In this document: positions 1 through 10,837 of the stretch, in pieces | How positions within the stretch are numbered: the first letter of the stretch is position 1 | Layout of the letters: every line of letters begins with the position of its first letter | Source of the DNA: Microglena sp. YARC | Lineage: Eukaryota > Chlorophyta > Chlorophyceae > Chlamydomonadales > Chlamydomonadaceae | Reading direction: 5' to 3' | Length of the DNA stretch: 64,000 nt | Assembly (NCBI GenBank): GCA_022414725.1 | Contig: CM039464.1 | Coordinates: 39,251,134-39,315,133 of the forward strand | Translations under genes and position numbers: made by a program | Notes under the pieces: generated by a model | What the model was told of the DNA's origin: nothing | The model's database searches: none | What the model saw: only the letters and a program-made list of their open reading frames with translations

Positions 1-343
1 CGGGCATCGATGGCGATTCTTTTTTACTAAGGTGGTCCTACGGTGACTAAAGCTAGCTCCGGCTTACGCTATGGTGTCCTTAACTTCACCTCCTGTGAGT
101 AACTGTATTACACGGATGTAACAATTTCAATTTCAATTTCAATACACCTAAAGGTTCCCACTTCCTCGGGTGAAAATAAAACAAAACAAAACAGCTGAAC
201 CTTGAAGATACATTGGTACTGCTGTTTTTGTATTGAAAGGGTTTTTACCCCATAAAGTGGGACCCCGTATGCAAAACAGTGGCCACGGGGGATTCAGAAA
301 GAAAGACGGGGAATGAATATACTATGTTCATGTTTGCCCACAG
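1..343 (+). other. Intron or upstream part of the truncated fibrillin gene
   Basis: No exon could be supported here. The stretch ends in an acceptor (CCACAG at 338-343) directly before the first visible fibrillin exon, so it is most simply the 3' part of an intron. It contains a short ATTTCA tandem run near 123-145 and a short AAAAC run near 178-192. Confidence 0.5.
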
Positions 344-1802
344 GTCAACCACGAGAAAACTTCAGTTGAGTTCGTTGGCGTTGAGATACTAGCCTCCCTG
401 CCTAAAGTCAGCCTCCCAGAGCTTCCTGGACCCTTCACAGCTCCCTACGACTCCCAGTAAGTTTGTCTGATGCACATGTTTTGACGGAGCCCCCCCTTCT
501 GGGGGGCGGGAGCCCCCAGGGTTACCCCTTTGTCCAATTGTCGTGTTGTCTGTTTGTTCCCCCACTCTCGGGATATACGCTATTATTGAACTATACAGGC
601 TGCAAGTGCTTACAGACATCTTGCAAGATGTCTATAAGCACTCGCAGCCTGTATAGTTCAACAAGCATGTAACCCTGGCCCTAACTATGTCGCCAACCCT
701 ATTTTTGGTCCGCTGCACTTGATTCCGGTCCCACTCTCCTATTACGCGACGCCTTGGACTTGTTATTTTGGGGTGTATACAGCTTTGCATACCGTATGCG
801 CCTGAAGTATTGGCAAACGGTTTGGCAAACGACCCTTTGCCAAACCGGATTAGGGATCCAGCTTGAGACCACTCCAGGTAGTTGGCCTTTGCCAAGTTAC
901 GGTTACCATGGTACTCTGTCTACTAAGCCCTAGCAAGTTAAATGTTCCTGATTTGAATTTCTACATGGATTTATTTTCAGCAAGCTTGGGCAGAATACTT
1001 TGTAAACATGTACTTGAACTTGAACTTGGTTACATGGATCCAGCCAGCCATATACCGGTCTGGCTACTAAGCCCTAGCAAGTTTTATGCTCATGCTTTGA
1101 ATTGTTACATGGTTGTACAGTAAGCTTGGGCAGACTACTTGGTAAACATGTATCGAGGAAATGTAACAATAACATAAGACCCTTTGCCAACTGGATTTCA
1201 AGTCTGAGCTTGAGACAGTCAAAGCCATAGACCCCTTTGCAAAGTTATTTTTGCCCTGCTTTTCTGAGACCCCCTTTTAGGGGGGGGCTGACATTTGCCA
1301 ATACTTAATCTTGCCAATACTTAAGGCGCATACGGTATGTGCTTATGTTAGCAATACTCGTGCTATACTGGTTCTCTCCCAGAATGATGATCGTGAGACT
1401 CGCTCTGGATAGTGCCACCATCCAGGGTATTGGCAATGGACCTCAGAGTCATGACGAGGCAGCTGCAAGGATAGGGTGCTTTCATGTTTTCATGTGTTTT
1501 GTGGCTGTTTCTGTTTCTGCAAACACATATTTGTACACAGGCACGTCCACAGGGGCAGAGGGTTTGATACCCGCAAGATGGGATGAAGCGGGGTAGCTTG
1601 CCTGCCTGATTAATTTACTTTCCTTTCTATATGAGGGACTCAATATAGCACCAATCTTCTGCCCAGGTCTTCGACTTTTGATATCACTTATCTGGACGAC
1701 TTCATGCTGGTAACAAGAGACAAGGGGGCTGGCTTGCAGATATATCTGAGGGACAAAAGGCTTGATCCTGTTTCCCGGCTACTAGAAGAAGATGTTATCT
1801 AG
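344..1802 (+). CDS. Plastid lipid-associated protein/fibrillin, C-terminal two exons (5' end outside window)
   Basis: Two exons are visible: 344-456 and 1667-1802 (stop TAG 1800-1802). They give 82 residues in one frame. The first exon begins in phase 0 after CCACAG and ends at CCA|GTAAGT; the next begins after GCCCAG, and the split Gln codon is restored exactly. The peptide has the C-terminal PAP_fibrillin pattern: a VEFVGVEIL strand, the proline-rich LPELPGPFTAPYDSQ turn, then TFDITYLDDFMLVTRDKG, which corresponds to the conserved 'TYLDxxxRxxRxxxG' end of the family. Fibrillins are structural or lipid-binding proteins of plastoglobules and thylakoids. The upstream exons with the transit peptide and N-terminal half of the domain lie left of the window. 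The single visible intron (457-1666) carries a hairpin and a TIR element. The family call is firm; the subfamily is not. Confidence 0.8.
484..560 (-). repeat. Fragment of the GGCGGAGCCCC interspersed repeat family
   Basis: A GC-rich block in which gcggagccccc and gggggcgggagcccccagggtta form a near-palindrome, followed by a TTTGTCC/TGTTTGTTC tail. The same block ends the longer copies near 8.9, 14.2 and 17.1 kb. This is the end fragment only, in the orientation opposite to the 13986-14231 copy. Confidence 0.6.
586..661. repeat. Near-perfect 76-bp inverted repeat (hairpin)
   Basis: The left arm starts ttgaactatacaggctgc and the right arm ends gcagcctgtatagttcaa. The two halves meet at the centre (catcttgcaagatg) with about 37-nt arms, very few mismatches and almost no loop. 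It lies in the fibrillin intron and would fold into a long stem in the pre-mRNA. Confidence 0.85.
787..1342. mobile_element. 556-bp TIR element (MITE-like)
   Basis: Terminal inverted repeats of about 30 bp: gcataccgtatgcgcctga..gtattggcaa at 787-815, and its reverse complement at 1311-1342. The interior has a direct duplication (ctaagccctagcaagtt at about 925 and 1068, each followed by aagcttgggcaga). There is no coding capacity, which fits a non-autonomous DNA transposon in the fibrillin intron. Confidence 0.6.
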
Positions 1803-2004
1803 CTGGCATGGTGACTTTCTGACACGCTGCACCAGTGCTGCACAGTTATCAATACTGTGGCCATTTCAGCATCATCTGGCAAAACTGTCGAGAGGTGGTC
1901 GTCACCCAGCATGCCCCTGCATCCAGACATGAGGCATGTGGACACACGGGTTCGTGCAATTTGCATAAAAACAATTGCGAGAATCCTTACACATATATGA
2001 TTTA

Positions 2005-2009
2005 TGTAA
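2005..2009 (+). terminator. Candidate TGTAA polyadenylation signal of the fibrillin gene
   Basis: TGTAA lies about 200 nt after the fibrillin stop; a second copy is at 2050-2054. TGTAA is the usual chlorophyte poly(A) signal. The choice between the copies is open. Confidence 0.4.
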
Positions 2010-2576
2010 TAGTTCGATTAATTTTGTCTGGGAAACCCGCAGCCTACAATGTAAGGTCAGATATAAACATTCTAAGATGCTGAGCAGTTCCGTAATTTTA
2101 CTGCGTCAAATCTAATTATCTCTCCCGCCTGCATAGACTGCTCTCTTTTTTAATTCCGAAATGGTGTAGTCCAGTGGTAAACTGATATAAATGGAGGCAT
2201 GCGATTTTCCTTGCTGCATTTCTAAGCTGTGTTTGTTAGTACCAGTGCAGACTTAGGTCCCCGACTTAGATCTGGCATGCATGGACTTACATCACCACTT
2301 CACGAGTAGGCATCTGTAACATTCTGACTAGTGAACACCAACAGTTGCGTACAGTAGTCACATAGAACAGAATAACCGTTGGCCCATTGTGGCATTCTTA
2401 TTGGTACCACTTTAAGAGGATAGTTGCAAGTAAACCATATTACGGTATTCAACATATTCCAGTCTTGTTTGAATCCTTCTTGTAGAAACAATATCCTCAC
2501 ACTGTGCCTTAAGTCGTGTCTTCATGTGAGTGAGAGGGAATCTCATCGGGGGTAGAGCACGTTCCAGGAATTTCCC

Positions 2577-2581
2577 TTACA
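2577..2581 (-). terminator. Candidate TGTAA polyadenylation signal of eS17
   Basis: TTACA on the + strand (TGTAA on the coding strand) lies about 82 nt downstream of the eS17 stop codon, a normal 3' UTR length for an algal ribosomal protein gene. Confidence 0.55.
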
Positions 2582-2662
2582 ACTTTGCTAGGTGTTATCT
2601 GCTGTCTGACAGGCAAATGTATTAAATAAATATGTATTCAATACGTGATAAACATGCTGTAC

Positions 2663-5600
2663 TTAAGCCTTGACTCCGCGGGGAGCGTTGGCATAGCCAG
2701 CTCCAGGGACGAAAGGAGCAGATGCATTGCCGGTTGCCTGCATTGTGAGAAAGCATGGTGAGGTGAATTCGTGAAAGGATAGGGACACGGGGGTAATACT
2801 TGACAGATAGACCGGCTACATATTATCCCAGGCTCTGTCAACCCAGATCCAGTTCATTTTGTCATGTAGACCCACGAATATCAAGGTGCAGAAAGCAAGC
2901 AATGATGGACTTCGAGGTCTAGCTAATTGTTTGAGTCATGCAGTTTTTGTATTTCAGATTTCTGTAGGCAAGGTTGAGTAGCTACTTGAGCTACTCTACC
3001 TGATTTCAGGATTGTTGCGCAGCCATCGCATGGCAGGGGTTCTAAGGGCAGCGCCATACCCATGCCTCACCATGCAACGATGGAATGGCAACGTATCAAC
3101 GATAAAACAACTCGATTCTTGGGGTATGCCTGCATGTCTGCTGGAACAACAATACAGTGCTTTTGTTTTTGGCTACCAGCAGCAGATTCTAGGCAGCTCC
3201 CTGAGCAGGCCACAGGGCTTAGCTCACCGGTTTTATTCGTTCTAGCAAGCTGATCATGTCAGCTTCCAGGTGCACTAGGTTGCCTATGGTTCGGCTGAAT
3301 AGCCAGCCAGGGGACCTGCCTAGAAGCAGGTGCTCGTTGCTGGAAAAAAAGCCATGCAACATTTCCAAGTACGAATGAAAGGAGGCCACAGGAAGACATA
3401 GGAAATACGTGAAGATGCATATGGAAGATGCACAGCTGGTTGTGCTCATTACCTATCATGCAGGAATGCAGGGTACTACATTTTGTCAAATTGGTCAGCG
3501 CTGAAAGCGCACAAACATCAAATTGGTCAGCGCTTTTGAGTGCAAAATGCGCAAAAACTGCGCACTGCGCCCACAGGGAGTTGAACAAACTGCGCGAATC
3601 GCGCAGTGGGGCTCAAAAAACGTGCACGAAATCACGCTGCCGCGCGCGCTTTGTGGTACCATGCTATCATGACTTCACACATAATAAAAGACAGAGAACC
3701 ATCTGTGGCGAACCACCTAGCTCCGGTGATCAGCTTGTTGAAAGTGATAAAACTACCCAAGGATACAGCACACAGAACGAAGCGCTATAGCTTATGAAGA
3801 TGCATAGCTGCTGGCACACATGACTTATGTTATATCTCATACATTGATGCCACCAGACAGGTTTGGGAATATGGAGAGCTCTCAAATGCAGCAGGCCAAA
3901 TGAGACCAAATGATATCATCATGAGATGAAAGTGCGGATTGAGATACTCTCACCTGCTGCTGGACAGCCAAGCCAAGCTGACGATGATCATTGCGAATAC
4001 AACCTCACCCACCATCCCCATGCCCACAACCCAGTGATCCCTCAACCTGCCCACTACTTACCGCCTGCTGAACAACACCAGCCAAGCTGCCCATACCCAT
4101 GGCCTTGAGCATATCCATGGTATCACGATCAACCTGAACAAGGTGGCCATCATGGTGAAGTTAGTGGCTTGAGGCATAGAATACAGGGCACCAAAATGCA
4201 TTCTGCGTGAACATTCATCTCGACCAAGAAAAGAAAAGAAAAGGAAAGAAAAGAAAAGGAAAGAAAAAATAACGCCTGGTGGGGCGTGGTGTGAAGGGGA
4301 CCGTCCCATACGCCGAAGCTGGGGTCTGCCACCACATCTCGACCAATATTACCAAGGAACACTAGATATGTAGCTGTTAGTTGAAAGGGCCAAATCAACA
4401 GCTCCACCACCACCAACACTGTCTCCGAGAGCTAGTACTTGAACTCTGTTATTTTTAATCCAGTCATGGTAATAATGCATGACAGATTTGACATTACGTC
4501 ACGTGATTTTACCAAGCAATGCATATTAACACCCTGAGTGGTGGAAGGTACGAGAAGGACCCCAAAAGGCAGTCAGCTTTGAGCGTTGGTATGCCAGGGA
4601 CTTAGAAGTTGGAATGAGGCTGACCCCAAACAGCACATGCTTGTTTTGTCTGCCTGTTTCTTTCTTAATTCTGTTTTTTAATCGATATATGCCTGTTGTC
4701 TGCTTGTCCTCTGCCACCACATTCAATGGTGTCAATACACCGGAGCTAGCCAAGCAGAAGGAGAAGGACTGGTTTGGGGGTGAAGTGGGGGATCCATGAA
4801 TAGCCCCTGGTCCTAACAACTCCATATGAAAAATCAATGCTTGCTCAAATCGGCCCTTTTTTTTGGAAATCATTAAGAATCACAAAGAAGAGAAAATTAT
4901 AGCTTCACAAGTGCCGTTTTTTTCATTTTCATTGTAGCACAAACTCAAGGCTCCCGTCGGCAAAACAATTGTTTGGGGTTCAGTTAATAAATTATTTATC
5001 ATTAAACCCCCCCCTGTCATGGTTGAGCTAGTCCCTTAGCCTATTTGGTCTACCACTGGCCTGCAACAACAAATGTCGTACCTCAATGCTGGAAGTGTTC
5101 AGGGCAGACTCATCAGGGACGAAGTCCAGGCGCCTCTCACGCTCCTCCTCCTGCAAACATGGAGGTCAGGGTGTGTGTGGGGGGGGTGGGGTGGGGTGTA
5201 TGGGAGAGTGAGTGGGAGAGAGAGAGTGGTAGAGTGTGGTTACGTGTGTAAGTGTGGGTGGGTGTAGGTGTGGGTGGAAGTGAGGGTGCGTGTGGGAGAG
5301 AGTGAGTGGAAGAGTATGGGTGGCAGTGTGTTCAGGTGCAAATTGCTTCAGTGTGTGGCCTCCCTCAATGGAGCATTCAGTTGCATGCATGTAACCACAA
5401 TAACTAGCTACTTCTTATCAGCCTTCCTTGCAGTACTGGACACACAGGTCAAGCTTACTAGCATACCGTACACTTGCACGTTTTATAAAATTAGTACTTC
5501 TAAGTTCATTCATTTTAAATATGGTTTAGAGGCCATATTGAGTGCGTTATTGACAATGCACACCAGCGCAATAACACACGAATATTCATTACTTCAGATT

Positions 5601-6145
5601 CACTAGAAGGCTTGGGACCGTACCTGCAGCTTCAGGGAGATTCCACGAACTGGGCCCCTCTGGATGCGCTTCATCAAGTGCTGGGATGTGCAAAGTGAGA
5701 GGGTGGATAGTTAGAAATAACGAGCATGCAGGTTGCCCCGTGGTTTCAACAGAAGAATGAGAACTTGAATAATGGACTGGTAGTCATAGTGCATGGCACC
5801 CCCTCCCCCAGGACACACTAGTATGTATGCTTACGGTGGTGAAGCCAGAAATCTTGTTGCGGAGGCGCTTAGACTGAATAATGGCAACCTCGGCGCAGAC
5901 ACGCTTGTTGGTGTCGAAGTCCTGGGTCAGGCGACCATAGTACTTCTCGATGATAACACGAGAAGCCTTCTTCACAGTTTTGGTACGAACGCGACCCTGC
6001 GGAGAGACATTGCCATCGAAGCAGAAGCATTAGTACAATCCCCCGGAAGAATTAGAGCACCTAGGAGGCCCCAGAGCGGCAGTCCCGGCGGCCAATGGCA
6101 CCTGGCACAGGACAAAAGATATTGATGCAACTTTCAGCATACCAT
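2663..6145 (-). CDS. RPS17: 40S ribosomal protein eS17, complete, six exons
   Basis: Exons on the minus strand: 6143-6145 (ATG only), 5835-5996, 5624-5680, 5082-5150, 4062-4133 and 2663-2737. They sum to 438 nt, 145 aa. All junctions are GT-AG and phase 0. The protein opens [20 protein letters not shown], continues [20 protein letters not shown] and [18 protein letters not shown], then [14 protein letters not shown]. These are the conserved eS17 blocks in order, and the length matches the family (about 135-145 aa). The last exon gives a glycine/alanine-rich tail ending GVKA; it is assigned by phase, splice site and position, and is less certain than the rest. The gene encodes a structural protein of the small cytosolic ribosomal subunit. 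The isolated start codon, followed at once by an intron, is noteworthy. The long last intron holds a MITE and a GCGC-rich repeat. Confidence 0.95.
3161..3353. mobile_element. MITE, GGCAGCTCCC family, in eS17 intron 5
   Basis: The left end has TTTTGGCTACCAGCAGCAGA then TTCTAGGCAGCTCCCT. The right end has the inverted GGGGACCTGCCTAGAAGCAG followed by GTTGCTGG. The same inverted pair bounds copies at 9.4, 21.4, 23.5 and 35.2 kb. It is non-coding. Confidence 0.55.
3469..3663. repeat. GCGC-rich interspersed repeat, cagggtac end
   Basis: It starts cagggtactaca and contains several GCGC-bearing subrepeats (tcagcgctgaaagcgcac, caaattggtcagcgctt). It is related to 6667-6859, which has the same order of subrepeats including tgcgcccacaggg. 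The right end is degenerate. Confidence 0.5.
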
Positions 6146-6666
6146 GGTGAGGCTAGGCGGTGCTTCTAAACGAATGGGAAAGAGGACCGACTCTGAGGGC
6201 TCGGTGCCTTAATAGTGTACCTCGCTCGTACCGTTTCCCGTAGCGGAGTGAAGGCACGCCACCCGACGCCAACGCCTCTCAGCTGTGTCCACCAGTCCGC
6301 CCCCCCCCCCCCCATTTTAGCAGGGTTGAGTAGGCGATTGTTATTGGGGTGGGGTGGGGTGGGGGGCGGTTTGCGGCCCTGGTTTAGTGGATAGGCAGGC
6401 CCTCCCGAACTCTAGGCTGCTCACATTCTTCCAACTCAAATACTCCCATGCAACACCCACGAAATCCAGGGGGCATACAAAGCGTGCTAGACGTGATTGA
6501 TTGCTGAAGCCTTATAACATATGCAAGATAAATAATCACTTGTAGTAATGAGCTGATACAACAGTGAACCTCACTTGTATGGACTTCTTGCCCATCAGTT
6601 TGGAGCCTCTTCACCCCCGCCCTTCCCTTGGACAGAGAAAAGACACTTTCCTGGAGCACTCCCGGT

Positions 6667-6859
6667 CAGGGTACTTCAAATGGCCGAATTGGCCAGCGCT
6701 TTAGCGCACTTGAAAACAAAAACTGCGCTTTGTAGTGCAAAAAGCGCAAAAATTGCTTGCTGCGCCCACAGGGGGTTGCAAAAAGCTGCGCTTAAAGCGC
6801 ATAGGGGGTCAAAAAGTCAGCGCTCAAAAGCGCAACAGCGCGCGCTTTGAATTACCCTG
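6667..6859. mobile_element. CAGGGTA-TIR element with GCGC-rich core
   Basis: The ends are cagggta(c) and taccctg in inverted orientation; the core is rich in GCGC/AGCGCA subrepeats (aaagcgcaaaaattgc, gcttaaagcgcat). There is no coding capacity. It is similar to 3469-3663 and shares its terminal motif with 13108-13291. Confidence 0.5.
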
Positions 6860-7139
6860 CTCCCGTTTTAAGCACAACAAGATTTATCTTCAATGGAAAC
6901 ATTCTGATAAGTTGCTAGGGCCACTAACAGATCCTACTGCATCGAAAAAATCAAAAGTAGAGCTACATGTAGGCTTCTGATCCTCCTGATCAGGGGATCA
7001 GTGTCGAGCATCGGGTATTTGGCCTGTAAGAGACCGTAAATAGATCGATAGCCGGACATAGATATATAAGTATGCAGGTAGATGAATACGCTCAAGCTAA
7101 CGTACATTTAACTAAGGGTGGAATAGGAGTAAAAATATG

Positions 7140-7560
7140 TTTTGACCCCGGATGCCTATCCCCCCCCCCCCCCCCCACCCCCCCACCCCCCTAAATAGAA
7201 ATAAGAGGGACGAGTTGAAATTACACGTGGATTCTGGCTTTTACACTATGGCGCACACAATGGCATCCTCAGAATTCCAAAACAAAGATTGTGTGACAGT
7301 CCAAATACTTACCCATTCACCCAAATTACCCACCCATCCATACTCACCCATTGACCCATCTATACCCCCCCCCCCCCCCCCCCCCCCCCGGGTCGTTAGT
7401 GGTGCCAATGAACTGCCCTTGTCGATACAATCTCAATGGTGGCCTCAGAATGTCATTCGGAGGTCTGAGTAAAAATATAGCAAAATAACTGAGGAGGGCT
7501 GACCCCCCCCCCCCCCCCCCCCCCCCTACACACACACACACCCGAATGAGGTGCTCAAAA
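7140..7560. repeat. Poly-C repeat family, copy 1
   Basis: Three C runs (7160-7176, 7365-7389, 7503-7526) punctuate a repeat containing ttacactatggcgcacac, gtggtgccaatg and gaggagggctgac. The same order recurs at 17.4-18.0 and 37.8-38.6 kb. The poly-P and poly-G reading frames here are products of the C runs. Confidence 0.65.
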
Positions 7561-7748
7561 TGACTTGGAAATAGCTCAAAATATCGCCATGGATCATGCC
7601 ACTATCATGCTCATTCTCGAAAAGCAATTTTTTTGAGGCTTGGGCGCCTCCTGGGTGGACTGAGAGCTGTCAAAAATATTGAACTTGATTTGGGTGTGAG
7701 GGTACACCGGGGTGGGAGCAGCCACTGAAAACACAATAATGCTTATAA

Positions 7749-7753
7749 TTACA
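7749..7753 (-). terminator. Possible TGTAA poly(A) signal of Asterix
   Basis: First clear TGTAA on the coding strand after the Asterix stop codon, about 630 nt downstream. The distance is long, so this is only a candidate. Confidence 0.25.
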
Positions 7754-8386
7754 AGGTAGGTGCGGTATAACAGTTAAAAACATGACGTAATAGTAGAGAG
7801 GTGCGCTGACTTAGAACTAGCTCAATCAAACTAAGATAAAAGCGGATACTACCCACGAAGATGGTGGGCTTCGTAGAGGGCTACTATGGACGACTATCGC
7901 TCGCGTTTCATTCTCATGCCCCACAAGGTGATCGATATTCGTCTGTATTCTCGATTCTCGGGACAAAATGTCAGAATTCTCGGGCCAAATTCTCAAGATC
8001 GAGGAACAAACTACGAACGAGGTGCTTCGAAAACCCAAACCCAAGACATCCGTTGAATGGCTACAATGTACGGATCTTCTGTGAAATCATGACAGGTAAT
8101 CTGTTTCATCTCAGAGCCATCAAGTGTCTCATTAATGAACAACCATGCAATCATGACAAACCTAAAAAAACCGTCCAGAGAAGAGGGAGCATAAAATTGA
8201 CAGAAGAGAATTGAAAGTGACACTCATCAGTGTTTCTTTTTTGGGCTTTTTTGGGGGGGAATGGAGCTGCCTAAAAGCTGCTACGCATAGCCCCGAAAAG
8301 AAACAGTGCCCCTCATAATTCCTTATTCGATTATTGCTTCCATGTGTTTCAAGCGATGAGGTCTCTAAGCCCAAGATTCTCATCTG

Positions 8387-10837
8387 TTAAGCAACAGCTT
8401 CAGGCTTCAATGGATTGAAAGGTCCACCCTTTTGGAAGTAAGGAACAGCTACACCAACAGCCGAAACCCTGCGCACAGGAAGGAATACGGAAAACAGGAT
8501 TCAGGTGATTTCCAAGCTCGGTGCAAAGAATTGCGCAGAGTACAACTAAAACTCATGGGGAGGCATGCTACAAGCATGCATTGATCTACACATGCATTGA
8601 TCTACACATGCATTGATCTACATATGCATTGATCTACACATGCATTGATCTACACATGCATTGATCTACACATGCATTGATCTACACATGCATTGATCTA
8701 CACATACATTGATCTACACATGCATTGATCTACACATGCATTGATCTACACATACATTGATCTAAACATGCAAAAACCCAACCGTCCTTGGACAAGTTTT
8801 TTGCAGCGTCGCAAGCAACGCTACAAATTGGCGAAGAGTGTTCGCAACGGAGCGACAGGTGGCAACGGAAGCGAGTTTGTTACGAGACCGTTGACTGACG
8901 TGTCAGGCTTCGCCTTGGTCAGACAGTCACACGCACGGACAAAAAGGTGACCCTGGGGGCTCCCGCCCCCTTGAAGAGGGGGCTCCGCTAAAAACTCCAC
9001 ATGCTTGCAAATAACAACTTCAGGACCCTGTCATGCCAGTATGCTCTCCAGTAAAATCCTTCAGGGGAGTGATGGGTTAGTAATGGTAACGCCTATTAGG
9101 GCGGGGTAGTAAGGGAGCCCCGTCTTGCGTCGGTAGGGAACGAGCTGCTACTTGACAAGATAAAGCTACCATGGCGGTTGACAGCAACCGCGAACAATAA
9201 AGCGCACCCGAAGGGGTTCAAACCCCACACATTCTGGTTTCAACGAGCTTTACTATTGAGCCTATCGTCGAAACGGGATGTGATGGGTTAGAGTACATGG
9301 GGCTAACGACCACACCACACCCCTGACTCTTCACGTGATGACTCCCCCACTCTTTCTTTTGGGGGCTACACGGAGCAGCTTCTAGGCAGCTCCCTTTGCC
9401 TGTGCTTGGGCAAAACCTGGAGCTAGCTAGACTGCATCTGAAGGCAAATTCCAATGCAGCTACAACCTTTGGGCTCGACTCAGTCATTGGCTACTAGAGC
9501 TGGGTGAAAGCTGCTATGAGTAGCCGCAAAAAGAAACAAGGGAGTCCCCGTGCAAGGTAACGGGGTGATCTCCTTGACCCAACACTCCTCATCATGACTT
9601 TTATGACTCATGAGTCCACATGCTTTATCACTGTTGTTGTTTTTGTTGTTTTTGTTACTCCTACTGCGACGTTTTCTCTTCTCCTTCTTCTTCTTCTTCT
9701 TTTTCTTATCCAAATTTGAATATTAATATTTATACGAGGGCAGGGTCAGACAATTACCTTATGTACTTACCTTGGACAGAATTCTGAGGGGGGCATGCAA
9801 GAATACATGCATGTGCGAGCGCATATTTCAGGGTGTTATATTCTCTGCATAGCACAAACTCCGGGCCCCATCGTTTACGATTTGCTGGGATACAGTTCCC
9901 TAGTGCTTGCTTCTGCCTTTACTGTATTAAAGGTAGGGGAAGTTCCTAGAGCCTATTAGGCTACCCCTGGACTGTAAATACATATAACAAATGTCAGGGG
10001 TTACTGCATGAAACCCTTGCCACAACAAGCATGGAACCATGCTGCAGCAAACAGGATGAATTATGCATCGCTACACTTGGCTTCGCTCTGCTTCCACCAC
10101 ATTAAATCTCAGCAGTAGCACAGATGGACCCATGAGAGCTTTTTAATATCTGGAAGGGCACACGGGCATGGATCGAACCAGACATAAAAAGAAGATGACT
10201 CACACTAGTGTCATCATTAGTTGTCGGCTGTCAGATCCAGCTGGATTGCTTTTCATGATGGCAAACTGTGACAGCACCATGAACATGGAGAACCAAGATA
10301 CCACTCGAACCTGAAGTACATGAAATACACAGCGTTGTAGACAGCAGCACTTGATTTCAGGTTTGGGGATACAGACAGCAGGGTGAGAAAGTGAAGAAGC
10401 CACACCAAGATCATTCCCCTAGCTAAAGCTGGAGAGAAGACGGAACATGAGAGGTGTAGCCGAAGGAGCTCAGGGCAGCTGTAACATGATGCATGAGGCA
10501 TCACTTTCACGACTAAGTCAGTCCATCTTGGCCAGAGTGACATAGCTGGGAATGCAAGCAGATGAACAGGTATCTGGCTTTCTACGCAACACGCACCTTC
10601 ATCCACAGACCAGCCAGTCCAACAAGAGTCGCAACCATGACCATGGCATCAGGAGCTGCTTCAGTGTCGGTGATAGGAGGCACATAGGGGTAGACGTCAT
10701 TTGGACGCCGGGGATCGCCCGATATAGCCAAAGCGACCTGGACCTGAAGATCGAGAGCAAAATGAATCGGTCTCGTGGTGCACGATTTTGTGGGGAAATT
10801 CTCATGTGTGTGCCATTCTCACTTTGCTGGCTGACAT
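8387..10837 (-). CDS. WDR83OS: Asterix (UPF0139) subunit of the ER PAT complex, complete, four exons
   Basis: Minus-strand exons 10823-10837, 10597-10743, 10204-10310 and 8387-8468 join to 351 nt, 116 aa, stop TAA at 8387-8389. Phases match at each GT-AG junction (phases 0, 0, 2). The protein has the family hallmark SGDPRRPNDVYPYVPP (animal relatives have 'DPRRPNxxxRYxPP'), then a first hydrophobic helix (AMVMVATLVGLAGLWMK), a second (WFSMFMVLSQFAIM), the conserved SDSRQLMMTL segment and a short third hydrophobic stretch, ending in KPEAVA. Length is close to the usual ~106 aa. Asterix pairs with CCDC47 in the PAT complex, which shields hydrophilic membrane segments during insertion of multipass proteins at the ER translocon. 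The 1.7-kb last intron is filled with repeats (tandem array, SINE, MITE). The 5-codon first exon is the least certain part. Confidence 0.88.
8573..8767. repeat. 16-bp tandem repeat, about 12 copies
   Basis: The unit acatgcattgatctac is repeated with rare single-base changes (atatgc, acatac). It lies in the last Asterix intron. Confidence 0.9.
8790..8997 (+). repeat. GGCGGAGCCCC interspersed repeat, long copy
   Basis: It runs ggacaagttttttgcagcg, cgcaacggagcgacaggtgg, gttgactgacgtgtcaggct, then gggggctcccgccccc and gggggctccgct. This is the same order as 13986-14231 and 23643-23797. Confidence 0.7.
9078..9283 (-). mobile_element. tRNA-derived SINE, head type A
   Basis: Read on the minus strand it has an A-box-like head (degraded here: ggctcaatagtaaagc), a B-box-like GGGTTTGAACCCC, then the common body (caaccgccatggtagctt, gtagcagctcgttcc, ccgcccta..ggcgttacc). 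Paralogues occur at 18.4, 23.8, 29.3 and 36.4 kb. Confidence 0.7.
9353..9535. mobile_element. MITE, GGCAGCTCCC family
   Basis: Left terminus ttcttttgggggctacacgg then agcagcttctaggcagctcc; right terminus aaagctgctatgagtagccg then caaaaagaaac, forming imperfect TIRs. It is non-coding. Confidence 0.65.
9841..9980. repeat. AGCACRAACTCNGGGCCCC...CCTGGACTGTAA repeat
   Basis: It starts tagcacaaactccgggcccc, includes gggatacagttccctagtg, and ends gcctattaggctacccctgg then actgtaaa. Similar or partial copies are at 4927-5048, 25794-25836, 27836-27910, 32163-32230, 33480-33615, 38848-38885 and 41045-41190, on both strands. Confidence 0.6.

Larger units (their letters stand above)
1803..2662. other. 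Convergent intergenic region, fibrillin 3' end to eS17 3' end
   Basis: This 860-bp stretch separates the stop codons of two convergent genes. No exon could be supported. It holds candidate TGTAA poly(A) signals for both strands and is otherwise unremarkable mixed-composition sequence. Confidence 0.6.
6146..8386. other. Intergenic region upstream of eS17 and downstream of Asterix
   Basis: No exon could be supported. The eS17 promoter should lie in the first few hundred bases, but no clear core motif is visible. The rest holds a C14 run and GGGGT repeats near 6300-6370, a CAGGGTA-TIR repeat, a poly-C repeat block and short TIR debris near 8235-8305 (tgtttctttttt / aaaagaaaca). Confidence 0.5.

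Noticed and set aside
7861..8214. 117-codon ORF starting MVGFVEGYYGRLSLAF, recalling the 'VEGFYGRPW' motif of GH84 enzymes
   Set aside because: Only one short motif matches, the following residues do not, and no further exons of a large glycosidase are present nearby.
9771..9783. 13-nt microexon candidate in Asterix (CCCTCAG | AATTCTGTCCAAG | GTAAGT)
   Set aside because: It would fit after exon 3 but throws the last exon out of frame. Direct joining of exon 3 to 8468 gives the expected family C-terminus.
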